From Anaerolineales bacterium UBA2181 (GTDB taxonomy: Bacteria; Chloroflexota; Anaerolineae; Promineifilales; UBA4811), in assembly GCA_002328075.1 (NCBI GenBank), contig DCVT01000044.1, forward strand, positions 186,001-250,000: DNA of 64,000 bases, written 5' to 3'. Position numbers and translations under genes: made by a program. Each line of letters opens with the position of its first letter. Positions within the stretch are counted from its first letter, which is position 1. This document shows, one piece after another, positions 52,090-59,774 of this stretch. The notes under the pieces are model-generated. The model did not search any database, was not told the origin of the DNA, and saw only the letters and a program-made list of their open reading frames with translations.

Positions 52090-53175
52090 TCAGTCAGCTC
52101 GGGGTGAGAACCGAACGCAGACGGTGGTCCCGTGATCCGGTTCAGATTCCAGGCTCCAGCTCCCACCTAGCTGATCCACCAGAACTCTGATCAGCTCCAG
52201 ACCCAATGTCTGGTTCTCTTCCAGTTTCCAGCCAGACGGGAGGCCCACACCATTATCACTCACGGACAACTCTAGCTGATTGCCCGCAGGCTGAAACGCC
52301 ACACGCACGTGGTTGGCGCAGGGGGCCATGGTATCGCCCGTAAAACCGTGTTCCAGCGCGTTGCACACCAGTTCATTGGTGATCAGTCCACAGGGAATGG
52401 CATCATTGACCGTGAGGACCACGTCGGCGACATCCAGTATCACTTGCACCTGGCGCGCGCTAAACGACTCCCGTATATAGTCCACCAATTCGCGCAAATA
52501 CTCCGGCATGGCCACCCGCGCCAGATCACCGGACCGATAGAGATGTTGGTGAACGCGCGCCATAGCGTGGGCGCGGGTCTGGCTTTCCCAGAACAGCCGT
52601 TGCGCTTGCGGATCTTTGACGATTCTGGCACTCAACGCCAACAGGCTCGATACGATCAGGAGATTGTTCTTGACCCGATGATGGATCTCTTTCAGCAGGA
52701 CTTCTTTCTCCGCCAACGCCGCTTCCATGCGCTGTTCTGCCTGCTTGCGTTGAAGCAGCTCCTGCTGCAAACGCACGAGCAGTTGCTTCTCCTGCCGGAC
52801 CAAACACACCTCGTCAATCGCGTTCTGCACCGAGATCACCAGCTTGTTCAGGTCCAACGGTTTCTCAAAATAGTCATACGCTCCTCGTTGGATCGCGCGA
52901 ATGGCGGTCTCGAGTGAGGCATACCCGGTCATGATGATGACCCGCAGGTCCGGTTGTAGCTGCAACAGCGCGGGCAAAAGGTCGGTTCCCTCCCGATCAG
53001 CCAGCCGGATATCCAACAACGCAACGTCGTACTGCTGGTTCCGCAGTGCTTCCAGCGCTGTATCGGCCGCGAATACCGAAAGCACGCTGTACTCCTGCTG
53101 CACCAGGAAATGCTCCAGGTTCAGACAAAAGTCGACGTTGTCGTCAATGATCAGAATCGCCGAACTTGAGTCCAT
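52090..53175 (-). CDS. Receiver domain fused to HisKA_2-type histidine kinase
   Basis: Hybrid of 361 residues with unusual order. Residues 1-120 are a receiver domain (Asp11-Asp12, phosphoacceptor Asp55 in LLDIRLAD, Lys105 in YFEKPLD). A short coiled coil follows, then a HisKA_2 dimerisation domain with EIHHRVKNNLLIVSSL (His166 just before RVKNN), and a HATPase domain with NELVCNALEHGF, SDNGVGLP and LGLELIRVLVDQLGG. It is soluble and probably receives phosphate from the upstream PAS kinase and passes it on. Start ATG 53175 lies inside the end of that kinase gene, giving a 32-base overlap. It is followed by the GH31 gene. Confidence 0.9.
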   Translation of the reverse strand: MDSSSAILIIDDNVDFCLNLEHFLVQQEYSVLSVFAADTALEALRNQQYDVALLDIRLADREGTDLLPALLQLQPDLRVIIMTGYASLETAIRAIQRGAYDYFEKPLDLNKLVISVQNAIDEVCLVRQEKQLLVRLQQELLQRKQAEQRMEAALAEKEVLLKEIHHRVKNNLLIVSSLLALSARIVKDPQAQRLFWESQTRAHAMARVHQHLYRSGDLARVAMPEYLRELVDYIRESFSARQVQVILDVADVVLTVNDAIPCGLITNELVCNALEHGFTGDTMAPCANHVRVAFQPAGNQLELSVSDNGVGLPSGWKLEENQTLGLELIRVLVDQLGGSWSLESEPDHGTTVCVRFSPRAD

Positions 53176-55330
53176 CACGCACATCCACTGGAAGACGTAC
53201 GACAAAGGTCATGCCGCCGTTCGGATTACTCTCAGCCGTCAGCGCGCCTCCATGTCGAGCTACGACTTGCCGGCACATCGTCAGGCCCAGGCCCAAGCCC
53301 TGCGCTCGAGTGGAGAATAGGGGTTCGAACAGGCGGGCAAAGTCGGATTCTGAAACGCCCTGACCGGTGTCGCTGACGGACACGCACACCTTGGGGCCGG
53401 ATTCGCCGGCGGACGGCTCGGCCCAGGTCCGAAGGGTCAACTCGCCGCCATCGGGCATGGCCTGAATGGCGTTCTGAACTAGGTTTCGCAGCGCCCGGAT
53501 CATTTGCTGCATATCCGCCGGCACCGGCGGCAAACCGTCCGCCAGGCTCCACACCACGGTGATTCCACCCGGCACGGTCACCTGCTCAATCACCTGTGCT
53601 AGCCACCAGTTCGGGTTCGTCGACCCACGCTGAGGTGGATTGAGGCGGGCATAGTCCAACAGATCGTGCATCAAGTCATCAGCTACCTTCACCTGACGCA
53701 GCAGACGGTCCATCACCGGCCGCAATTCGGGATCGTGAAGTGATATCTGACCCTCCAGGATTTGTGCTGAACTGCTGATCACCGCCAAGGGATTGCGCAG
53801 GTCATGGGCAACCTCCGCTGCCAGCTCACTGACGGCTGCCAGTCGCTCTGCTCGCACCAGGTGGTCTTGGGTGAATCGTAGCTCGGCCAGCGTCGCTTCG
53901 AGCTCGGCCGACCACGCCTGAAGCCGAGCAACAAATCGAGACCGCTCGATGGCGCGGGATGCCTGACCGGCTACCAACTCAACCGCATGCCGTTCCTGCT
54001 GGCTTACCACCGGTCGCTCGGTCTGCAGAAACAACTGCCCGACAATCCCCTCATCCGCGACCAGTGGCACGCAGAGATATGTAGCCGCCTCATGAATGCT
54101 GGCAGCCGCCGCAAGGCCTTTTGCGGAAAGGGGCGGGCTCAAAAGGGGGGCGAGAGATTGGCTGCACGACGTCTCGCCCGCCATGAGCCGGTCGAACACC
54201 GCGTTCAACCGGGGCACATAAGGCCAGCGAAGGTCGCAAACATCAACGCCGGTCAGCTTCCTCACCCTATCCAGCCGTTCGTCGGTCGGATACGTTACCA
54301 CCCTGGAAAAGGCAGCAGCTTCGCTGTCATAGGGAGCCAGCAGGGCAAAATCAAAGCCCAACCGGTCCACGCAACCCCGAACCACCGCCGACAACTGCTG
54401 CTCAACTCGCTCGGCCGAGTTCACTTGCTCGGCGATGGCATACACATGCTCCATACGCAGCAGCGCTTGCGCCAACTCGGCCGTGCGGTGGCCAACCTGC
54501 GCCTCCAGTGACACGTTCAGCTCCCGCAGCCGCTCCTCGCTCTCGAGAAGAGCCTTCTCTGCCGCCACTCGCTGGTCGATGTCGCGCACGGTGAGCACAG
54601 ATGCTCGTTGCCCTCGCCAGTCGGCCAACGCGGCCGATACCTCCACCGGCAACGGTTCGCCGTCCTTGCGGACGATCGTGGTCCGATACCGCGCTGGCTC
54701 CGGTAGGCCGGCGGTTCGTGATTTCAGCCGGACGGTCAGGTGGGAAACCTCATCGGGATCGGCGAGACGGGCCATGTCGATCTCGAGCAGCTCAGGAACG
54801 CTGTAGCCGGTGATCTCCGCCGCCGCTGCGTTAGCGAACACGTGCCGGCCATCGCGCAGCGCCACCAAGATTCCGTCTCGAACGTTTTCGGTGATGGCCC
54901 TGCAGCTCTCTTGGGTCTGCTGCAGCGTTTTTCGAGCGACCTCGACTTCGCTGACGTCCCGAATCACCAATAGACCGGCAACCGACTCGCCTGCTTGGAT
55001 GGTGAATAGAGTTCCCGTCAACTGGACTGTGCAAGGAGAACCTTTTGGGTTGACAATCACGCATTTGACGGGTTCGGTCAAGCCCTGATCATGGCCATCC
55101 AGCAACCGACCTACATAGGCGACCAATTGCGGGTCGGCGACGGTGGCCCAATCGCCTCTCTCCTGCTCACCAGCCGGCAACCCCAGCAGATCTTGAGCTG
55201 CCGGGTTGGAATAGGTGATCCGACCATCTCGATCAAAGACGAGAACTCCGTCAGCCATAAAACCTAGGATCTGCCGACACAGATCACGCAGCGGCTCTGG
55301 TGAACTCGTCCCGTCCGGTAAGCGGATCAT
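53144..55330 (-). CDS. PAS-PAS-GAF sensor histidine kinase
   Basis: Cytoplasmic kinase of about 728 residues. Domains in order: a first PAS (ILGFMADGVLVFDRDGRITYSNPAAQDLLG), a second PAS (ITENVRDGILVALRDGRHVFANAAAAEITGY) with PAC, a coiled coil, a GAF domain around residues 310-460 (YLCVPLVADEGIVGQLFLQ), then HisKA with His509 in AEVAHDLRNPLAV and the ATPase with LRNLVQNAIQAMPDGG, DTGQGV and LGLGLTMCRQVV. There is no membrane segment. The ligand is unknown; GAF and PAS could bind haem, flavin or small molecules. The start ATG 55330 has AGAGGA. It is next to a 4Fe-4S protein gene, which hints at redox sensing. Confidence 0.9.
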   Translation of the reverse strand: MIRLPDGTSSPEPLRDLCRQILGFMADGVLVFDRDGRITYSNPAAQDLLGLPAGEQERGDWATVADPQLVAYVGRLLDGHDQGLTEPVKCVIVNPKGSPCTVQLTGTLFTIQAGESVAGLLVIRDVSEVEVARKTLQQTQESCRAITENVRDGILVALRDGRHVFANAAAAEITGYSVPELLEIDMARLADPDEVSHLTVRLKSRTAGLPEPARYRTTIVRKDGEPLPVEVSAALADWRGQRASVLTVRDIDQRVAAEKALLESEERLRELNVSLEAQVGHRTAELAQALLRMEHVYAIAEQVNSAERVEQQLSAVVRGCVDRLGFDFALLAPYDSEAAAFSRVVTYPTDERLDRVRKLTGVDVCDLRWPYVPRLNAVFDRLMAGETSCSQSLAPLLSPPLSAKGLAAAASIHEAATYLCVPLVADEGIVGQLFLQTERPVVSQQERHAVELVAGQASRAIERSRFVARLQAWSAELEATLAELRFTQDHLVRAERLAAVSELAAEVAHDLRNPLAVISSSAQILEGQISLHDPELRPVMDRLLRQVKVADDLMHDLLDYARLNPPQRGSTNPNWWLAQVIEQVTVPGGITVVWSLADGLPPVPADMQQMIRALRNLVQNAIQAMPDGGELTLRTWAEPSAGESGPKVCVSVSDTGQGVSESDFARLFEPLFSTRAQGLGLGLTMCRQVVARHGGALTAESNPNGGMTFVVRLPVDVRDGLKFGDSDH

Positions 55331-55389
55331 CACATCCTCTGCGCCGAGGAAACCTGCTCTACGGTTGGCGGCACCCGCTGGCCAAACGG

Positions 55390-56244
55390 TCACCCCGCAT
55401 AGTCGCGTTCGGCTGGGTCATGAAATGGCTGCGTCAGATCGACATGTGGCGACAGGTGTTCCACGGCTGCCAGCACACAATCATCGACCGCTATCCGCAT
55501 CTCAATGGCGCCGTTGGGACACGCGGTGACACACCGGCCACACCCCCGGCATTCCTCGCTGATGCGGGCCCGACCGTCCACTAGCTCGATCGCCTTGACA
55601 AAACAGATGGCCTCAGCACAGACACCGCATCCATCGCACTGGTCATTAACCACCACAGTGACGCCCGGCATTCGAGCTACCTTGGCGGCCGACTGGGGCG
55701 CCATGGAAGGCAGGACTCGCCAAAGACAGCAGCAGGGACAGCAATGGCAGATAGTCATGAGTTGATCGCCTGGTCCAACGCCCAACCAGATTGTGTCCAG
55801 CTTGTTGCGTCCTATCAGATGAACCAGACCGGCCTCCCGGCAACGTTGTACGTGAGCCAGCGCTTCTTGCTCGGTTACCCGACGCCCCAGCTTGGGGTTG
55901 ATGCCGTCAGCGGCCGCCCCCAGAAAGAGGCAGCCCAGCTCAACAGGATAGTCCGAGCAACCGGCCGCGTCGCGGCAGAGACAGCGGTTCATGATCCAAT
56001 GCGTACTGGCGCGCCGAATGAAATGGTCTACTACCTCCGACGGCAGAACCATCTGTCCTTCCAACTCTAGCGCATAGCCGATCTGTATTGATCGGTCGGT
56101 CGGCAGGTAGATAAGCGCGTCAGCCGCAAAGAACCAGCGGTCCAGTAGCGGGCCAAGGATCGGCAAACGGGTGGCCCTGGCAATCAGAAAACGGGCCGGA
56201 AACGCCCATTTGATCAACTCGACTAGCCAGACCGGTTGGCCCAT
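55390..56244 (-). CDS. 4Fe-4S protein of unknown role
   Basis: Cysteine-rich protein of 284 residues. The N-terminal half has no recognised fold but contains CLCRDAAGCSDYPVELGC and ICHCCPCCC. The C-terminal part has two ferredoxin motifs: CDGCGVCAEAIC, with four residues instead of three before the last Cys, and a standard CRGCGRCVTACP. One N-terminal segment is moderately hydrophobic and basic. It should carry two or more iron-sulfur clusters and move electrons; the partner is unknown. The gene precedes the PAS/GAF kinase by 59 bases and follows a Nudix gene by 52 bases, so a redox-signalling role is conceivable. Confidence 0.8.
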   Translation of the reverse strand: MGQPVWLVELIKWAFPARFLIARATRLPILGPLLDRWFFAADALIYLPTDRSIQIGYALELEGQMVLPSEVVDHFIRRASTHWIMNRCLCRDAAGCSDYPVELGCLFLGAAADGINPKLGRRVTEQEALAHVQRCREAGLVHLIGRNKLDTIWLGVGPGDQLMTICHCCPCCCLWRVLPSMAPQSAAKVARMPGVTVVVNDQCDGCGVCAEAICFVKAIELVDGRARISEECRGCGRCVTACPNGAIEMRIAVDDCVLAAVEHLSPHVDLTQPFHDPAERDYAG

Positions 56245-56296
56245 AGCGTCACCTCGTCAGCTCGCCTCAGCCCCATGCCGTGGCGCTCTCGGATCC

Positions 56297-56791
56297 TCAT
56301 AACTCAAACCCTGTCTCATGCCAGGTGTCGATCAGGCCAGGCGGGATCTGCCTTCGCAGCAATTCGGACCGAGCCACCATCAGACGAATCCATCGGGTGT
56401 CACGGCCACCCTCCCGCAGGAGGCTTTCTGCCTCGGCGGCGCTGACCCAGCGGAACTCTGAGTGCTCGGCGTCGATCTGAATGTCGGCCGGCTCCACCAA
56501 TGAGCAACCGTACAGCACGCCCAACAGCTCGTTTTCCGGGTGCGGATCGCCGCGGTAAAAATGAGTGGTTCCGATGATAAAATCGACCTGTACCCGAACC
56601 CCGACCTCTTCCCAAACCTCCCGGTGCAGCGCCTGTTCAAAGCTTTCGCCCTGATCCACCCGGCCGGTGACGCACTCCCACGCACCAGGCGCAAAGTCCT
56701 TGTCGCCGGATCGCCTCAACATCAGGCAGCGCCCGTCAGACGGGGACCAGAGAAGACCTGCCACGCCTGCACGAAACCGCCCCACACTCAT
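56297..56791 (-). CDS. Nudix hydrolase
   Basis: Single Nudix domain of 164 residues. The Nudix box reads GRVDQGESFEQALHREVWEE followed by VG, fitting Gx5Ex7REUxEExGU completely, so it should hydrolyse a nucleoside diphosphate linked to another group with Mg2+. The start is ATG 56791; a TTG precedes it by one codon. The substrate, such as an oxidised nucleotide or a dihydroneopterin triphosphate, is not identifiable. It lies 24 bases after the SDR gene and 52 bases before the 4Fe-4S gene on the same strand. Confidence 0.92.
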   Translation of the reverse strand: MSVGRFRAGVAGLLWSPSDGRCLMLRRSGDKDFAPGAWECVTGRVDQGESFEQALHREVWEEVGVRVQVDFIIGTTHFYRGDPHPENELLGVLYGCSLVEPADIQIDAEHSEFRWVSAAEAESLLREGGRDTRWIRLMVARSELLRRQIPPGLIDTWHETGFEL

Positions 56792-56815
56792 CAACCGGCG
56801 ACCCCCTGGCGCTGA

Positions 56816-57586
56816 CTAGCGAGCACAGGTCTGACCCCGTCCGCCGTCTATGGAGACCGTCGCACCGGTGATCCAACCGGCTCGTTCCGAAGCCAGGAAA
56901 AAGATCAACTCAGCAACCTCTTCCGGACGGCCGACCCGGCCGAGGGGATGGGTCGTCTTGCTGTGCTCCAGAAAAGCGCTGTAGGCAGCCTCGGTCATTC
57001 CCCCGGAGCGGTGAAGACCCGTGAGCACGACCCCGGGATTCACCGCGTTGACCCGTACGCCCTGGCTCGCAAGTTCCAGCGCCGCGCACCGGGTGAGCTG
57101 ATCGACTGCTGCCTTGCTGGCACAATAAGCCAGAATGCCGGGAAAGGCGCGCAGGCCAGTCACACTTGAGACGTTGACCACGCTCCCTTGGCTGCGAATC
57201 AGGTGGGGCATGGCGCGCTGCATCAGGTAGAACGGAGCCCGCACGTTTACGTTCATCATGGTGTCCCACGCGTCCAGCGTGGTGCTATCGATGGTTCCAG
57301 TGGAAATGATGCCGGCGGCGTTGACCAGGACGTCGATCCGGCCGAACGCCGCCATCGTCCGGTCCACCACTCGCTCAATTTCCTCCGCCCGAGTCACATC
57401 CGCGGTGATGACCTCGGCCTGAACACCGCCAGCTCTGATCACGGCGGCGACCGCTTCCAGGCGGCTGACGGTTCGCGCTACCAGCGCCACCTGGTACCCT
57501 TGGGTCCCGAACTTGAGTGCGGTTGCTCGGCCGATTCCGCTACTGGCACCGGTGACTAGCGCCACCGCTATTTCGGTGTCTGCCAC
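56816..57586 (-). CDS. Short-chain dehydrogenase/reductase
   Basis: Classical SDR of about 256 residues. The NAD(P) motif is VTGASSGIGRATALKFG, the adenine-binding Asp is in ADVTRAEEI, the NAAG motif is VLVNAAGIIS, and the catalytic Ser-Tyr-Lys are in VVNVSSVTG and YCASKAA. The C-terminal SIDGGRGQT matches the FabG-like group, so 3-oxoacyl or alcohol reduction is likely, but substrate is unknown. The GTG at 57586 is preferred; the frame runs on to 57628. It is separated from the upstream M20 peptidase gene by about 166 bases. Confidence 0.92.
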   Translation of the reverse strand: MADTEIAVALVTGASSGIGRATALKFGTQGYQVALVARTVSRLEAVAAVIRAGGVQAEVITADVTRAEEIERVVDRTMAAFGRIDVLVNAAGIISTGTIDSTTLDAWDTMMNVNVRAPFYLMQRAMPHLIRSQGSVVNVSSVTGLRAFPGILAYCASKAAVDQLTRCAALELASQGVRVNAVNPGVVLTGLHRSGGMTEAAYSAFLEHSKTTHPLGRVGRPEEVAELIFFLASERAGWITGATVSIDGGRGQTCAR

Positions 57587-57752
57587 TGCTTCTGACCTTC
57601 TATCAAAGGTGCACGACCGTGAAAGCAAACCTGCCGGCTAATCATCACCTGCCGTGACTCTCCCGGCAATGCACCAACTATATCAGAGCGAAACCGACCG
57701 GCAATCCCGTTGCCTGGTACCGCGCAGCTGCACTGCCAGCGCACTTGGCCGA

Positions 57753-59132
57753 TCACTCCTGGCCGCCCAGGATCGCCAGGTAATGTACCAGCGTCTCGAT
57801 CCCTCGGTGCCAGTTGGGGAGGTGCAACCTTTCATTGGGGGCGTGGCTATTGTCGTCGGGCAGGCCAAATCCAATGAGCACCACCGGCGCAGCCAGCGCG
57901 TCTTGCAGGTGGCGGACAATGGGGAGCGAACCACCACCGCGGAAGTAATAGGGAGCAGCTCCAAAACCCAATTCAAAAGCATGTGCCATCGCCCGGACAG
58001 CAGGGGCCTTGACATCCACGACGGCCGGAAGGGCCGAGCCCAGGCGGTGAATAGTCAGTTGGACCGTCGGGGGCAGAAACGATCGGACATACTGCTCGAA
58101 CAGGCCCGTGATCTCTTGCGGGTCTTGATCCGGCACCAGCCGCATTGACAGCTTTGCCGCCGCACGAGCCGGAATGACCGTCTTGTGCCCCGGATCGGTA
58201 AACCCACCCGGCATTCCATGGATTTCGAATGTGGGGCGCACGCCGGCCCGCTCCAGGGTGGTGTACCCTTCCTCTCCTGCCAGGGCAGGCACGCCGGCAA
58301 CCTGGCAAGCCATTTCGTCGGTCAATGGAATCTGCAACAGTCGCTCGCGCTCGGCGTCATCCAAAGAAAGGACGGAATCGTAAAATCCAGGAATGAGAAT
58401 CCGCCGGGTCGTGGCATCCTGAATCTGAGCCAACAGCCGAACCAAGACATTGAAGGGATTGTCTACCGCCCCGCCAAACGTGCCCGAGTGCAGGTCGTGA
58501 GCTGGGCCACTGACCTCCAGCTCAAGGTAGAGGTTGCCGCGGACCCCGGTGATGATCAAGGGAGTCTGGGGATCCAGTATCGCCTCGTCGCAGATCAGTA
58601 CGGCATCGGTCGCCAAAAGCTCCCGGTCGCGCCACACCACCCGAGCCAGGTGCGGCGCCAGGACCTCTTCTTCACCCTCCAGTAGAACCTTGAGGTTCAC
58701 CGGCAGACGACTGGATACGGACAGCCACGACTCGATGGCCGCCAGGACAGCAAACAGCTGGCCCTTGTCGTCCGAAGCGCCGCGGCAGTACAGGTTACTG
58801 CCGACAATCGTGGGGTCAAAGGGCGGCGTGTGCCATTCGTCCAGAGGATCGACCGGCTGGACGTCATAATGCCCATACACTAACAGGGTCGGCGCTTGGG
58901 GTCCGGCCCCCAGCCACTCGGCGTATAGGACGGGAAATCCCTCAGTTGGAAGCTCCTGGACGCGCTTCAATCCCATCGCGCGCAAGTAGGCGAGTAGCCA
59001 ATCGGCTGCTTTCTCCATATCCTGTTCATGAGCCGGCAAGGTGCTTATGCTGGGGATGCGGAGCAGGTCGAAAAGTGCATCGAGATGACATTGACGAACC
59101 GCTCGTGAATACTCCAGAACCCTGGTCAACAT
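57753..59132 (-). CDS. M20 family dipeptidase
   Basis: Zinc peptidase of 459 residues in the M20 family (CNDP-like dipeptidases). Metal ligands and catalytic residues are in YGHYDVQPVDP, GASDDKGQ, the catalytic LLEGEEEV, and the C-terminal GFGLPDDNSHAPNERL with the last His. The dimerisation lid (VSGPAHDLHSGTFGGAV) with its conserved His is present, so the enzyme looks complete. It cleaves dipeptides or N-acyl-amino acids in the cytoplasm. The ATG has GGGAGGT upstream. A possible promoter lies 120 bases upstream. Confidence 0.93.
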   Translation of the reverse strand: MLTRVLEYSRAVRQCHLDALFDLLRIPSISTLPAHEQDMEKAADWLLAYLRAMGLKRVQELPTEGFPVLYAEWLGAGPQAPTLLVYGHYDVQPVDPLDEWHTPPFDPTIVGSNLYCRGASDDKGQLFAVLAAIESWLSVSSRLPVNLKVLLEGEEEVLAPHLARVVWRDRELLATDAVLICDEAILDPQTPLIITGVRGNLYLELEVSGPAHDLHSGTFGGAVDNPFNVLVRLLAQIQDATTRRILIPGFYDSVLSLDDAERERLLQIPLTDEMACQVAGVPALAGEEGYTTLERAGVRPTFEIHGMPGGFTDPGHKTVIPARAAAKLSMRLVPDQDPQEITGLFEQYVRSFLPPTVQLTIHRLGSALPAVVDVKAPAVRAMAHAFELGFGAAPYYFRGGGSLPIVRHLQDALAAPVVLIGFGLPDDNSHAPNERLHLPNWHRGIETLVHYLAILGGQE

Positions 59133-59259
59133 GGCCTACCTCCCAAGAGTCGATGGCGAACCAAGAGCGATGTATCCAATACAAATCAACGTCCGGAGCC
59201 ACCAGTCCACTGGCACCGAAATCACGCGTACATCATTCACTCGCCCAACCGCGGTGCCC

Positions 59260-59288
59260 AGTATACCACGATGCATCAAACGGCCTAA
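59260..59288 (-). promoter_or_regulatory. Possible promoter of M20 gene
   Basis: Minus strand: TTAGGC (59288-59283), 17-base spacer, TATACT (59265-59260). The -10 is good, the -35 weak. The leader would be about 120 bases. Confidence 0.35.
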
Positions 59289-59389
59289 TCGCCGGCCGGC
59301 ACTACTCCAGGCCAAACCACCGATCCTGGTGGGGCTCGGAACTGGCCTGCCAGGGAGCCCGAATAACCAGTCATATTCTCACGGCCTTG

Positions 59390-59620
59390 CCCCTGCGGCA
59401 CCGGGGCTTGGGCATTGCGCTGAAGCAGCTCGACCAGGAACCCGTCAAGGTCTGCGAATAGCACGTAGCTGTCCGTTTCCTTTAACCGGAGTCCCCAATC
59501 CTGCGCCTGGTCACCAACCGGATCACTTACCGCCGCTGCCAAACAGGCCGCACCCTGAGGCAAGCGCTCGTAGGCGCTTGGGCGCCTCGACGCGGCACCG
59601 GACAAGGCACTATGCGCCAT
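59390..59620 (-). pseudogene. Remnant of a VOC (glyoxalase-fold) gene
   Basis: A short minus-strand open frame contains LRLKETDSYVLFADLDGFLV followed by ELLQ, which looks like the last strands of a vicinal-oxygen-chelate domain, including the metal-ligand Glu of the VELLQ segment. The preceding LPQGAACLAAAVSDPV fits the start of the second half-domain. The first half-domain is missing, and no ribosome site is visible, so I regard it as a truncated remnant rather than a working gene. The call rests on motif recognition only. Confidence 0.4.
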
Positions 59621-59661
59621 GCAGATCTGATCGTCTGAACGCGTCTCGCCAATTTACGGCA

Positions 59662-59687
59662 AAAACGCCCGGGACATCCCGGGCGTT
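59662..59687 (-). terminator. Rho-independent terminator after VIT/VWA gene
   Basis: An 11-base perfect stem AAACGCCCGGG and complement with a 4-base loop. On the minus strand it runs into TTTTTGCC, giving a T-run. It lies about 90 bases after the stop at 59775. Confidence 0.8.
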
Positions 59688-59774
59688 TCCGCCTGATCTG
59701 AATCCAGGTGTATGGATCACGCCGGCCGGATGTCCCTCCCATCCGGTGAAAGGCGGCCCATCATCAGCGGCCCA

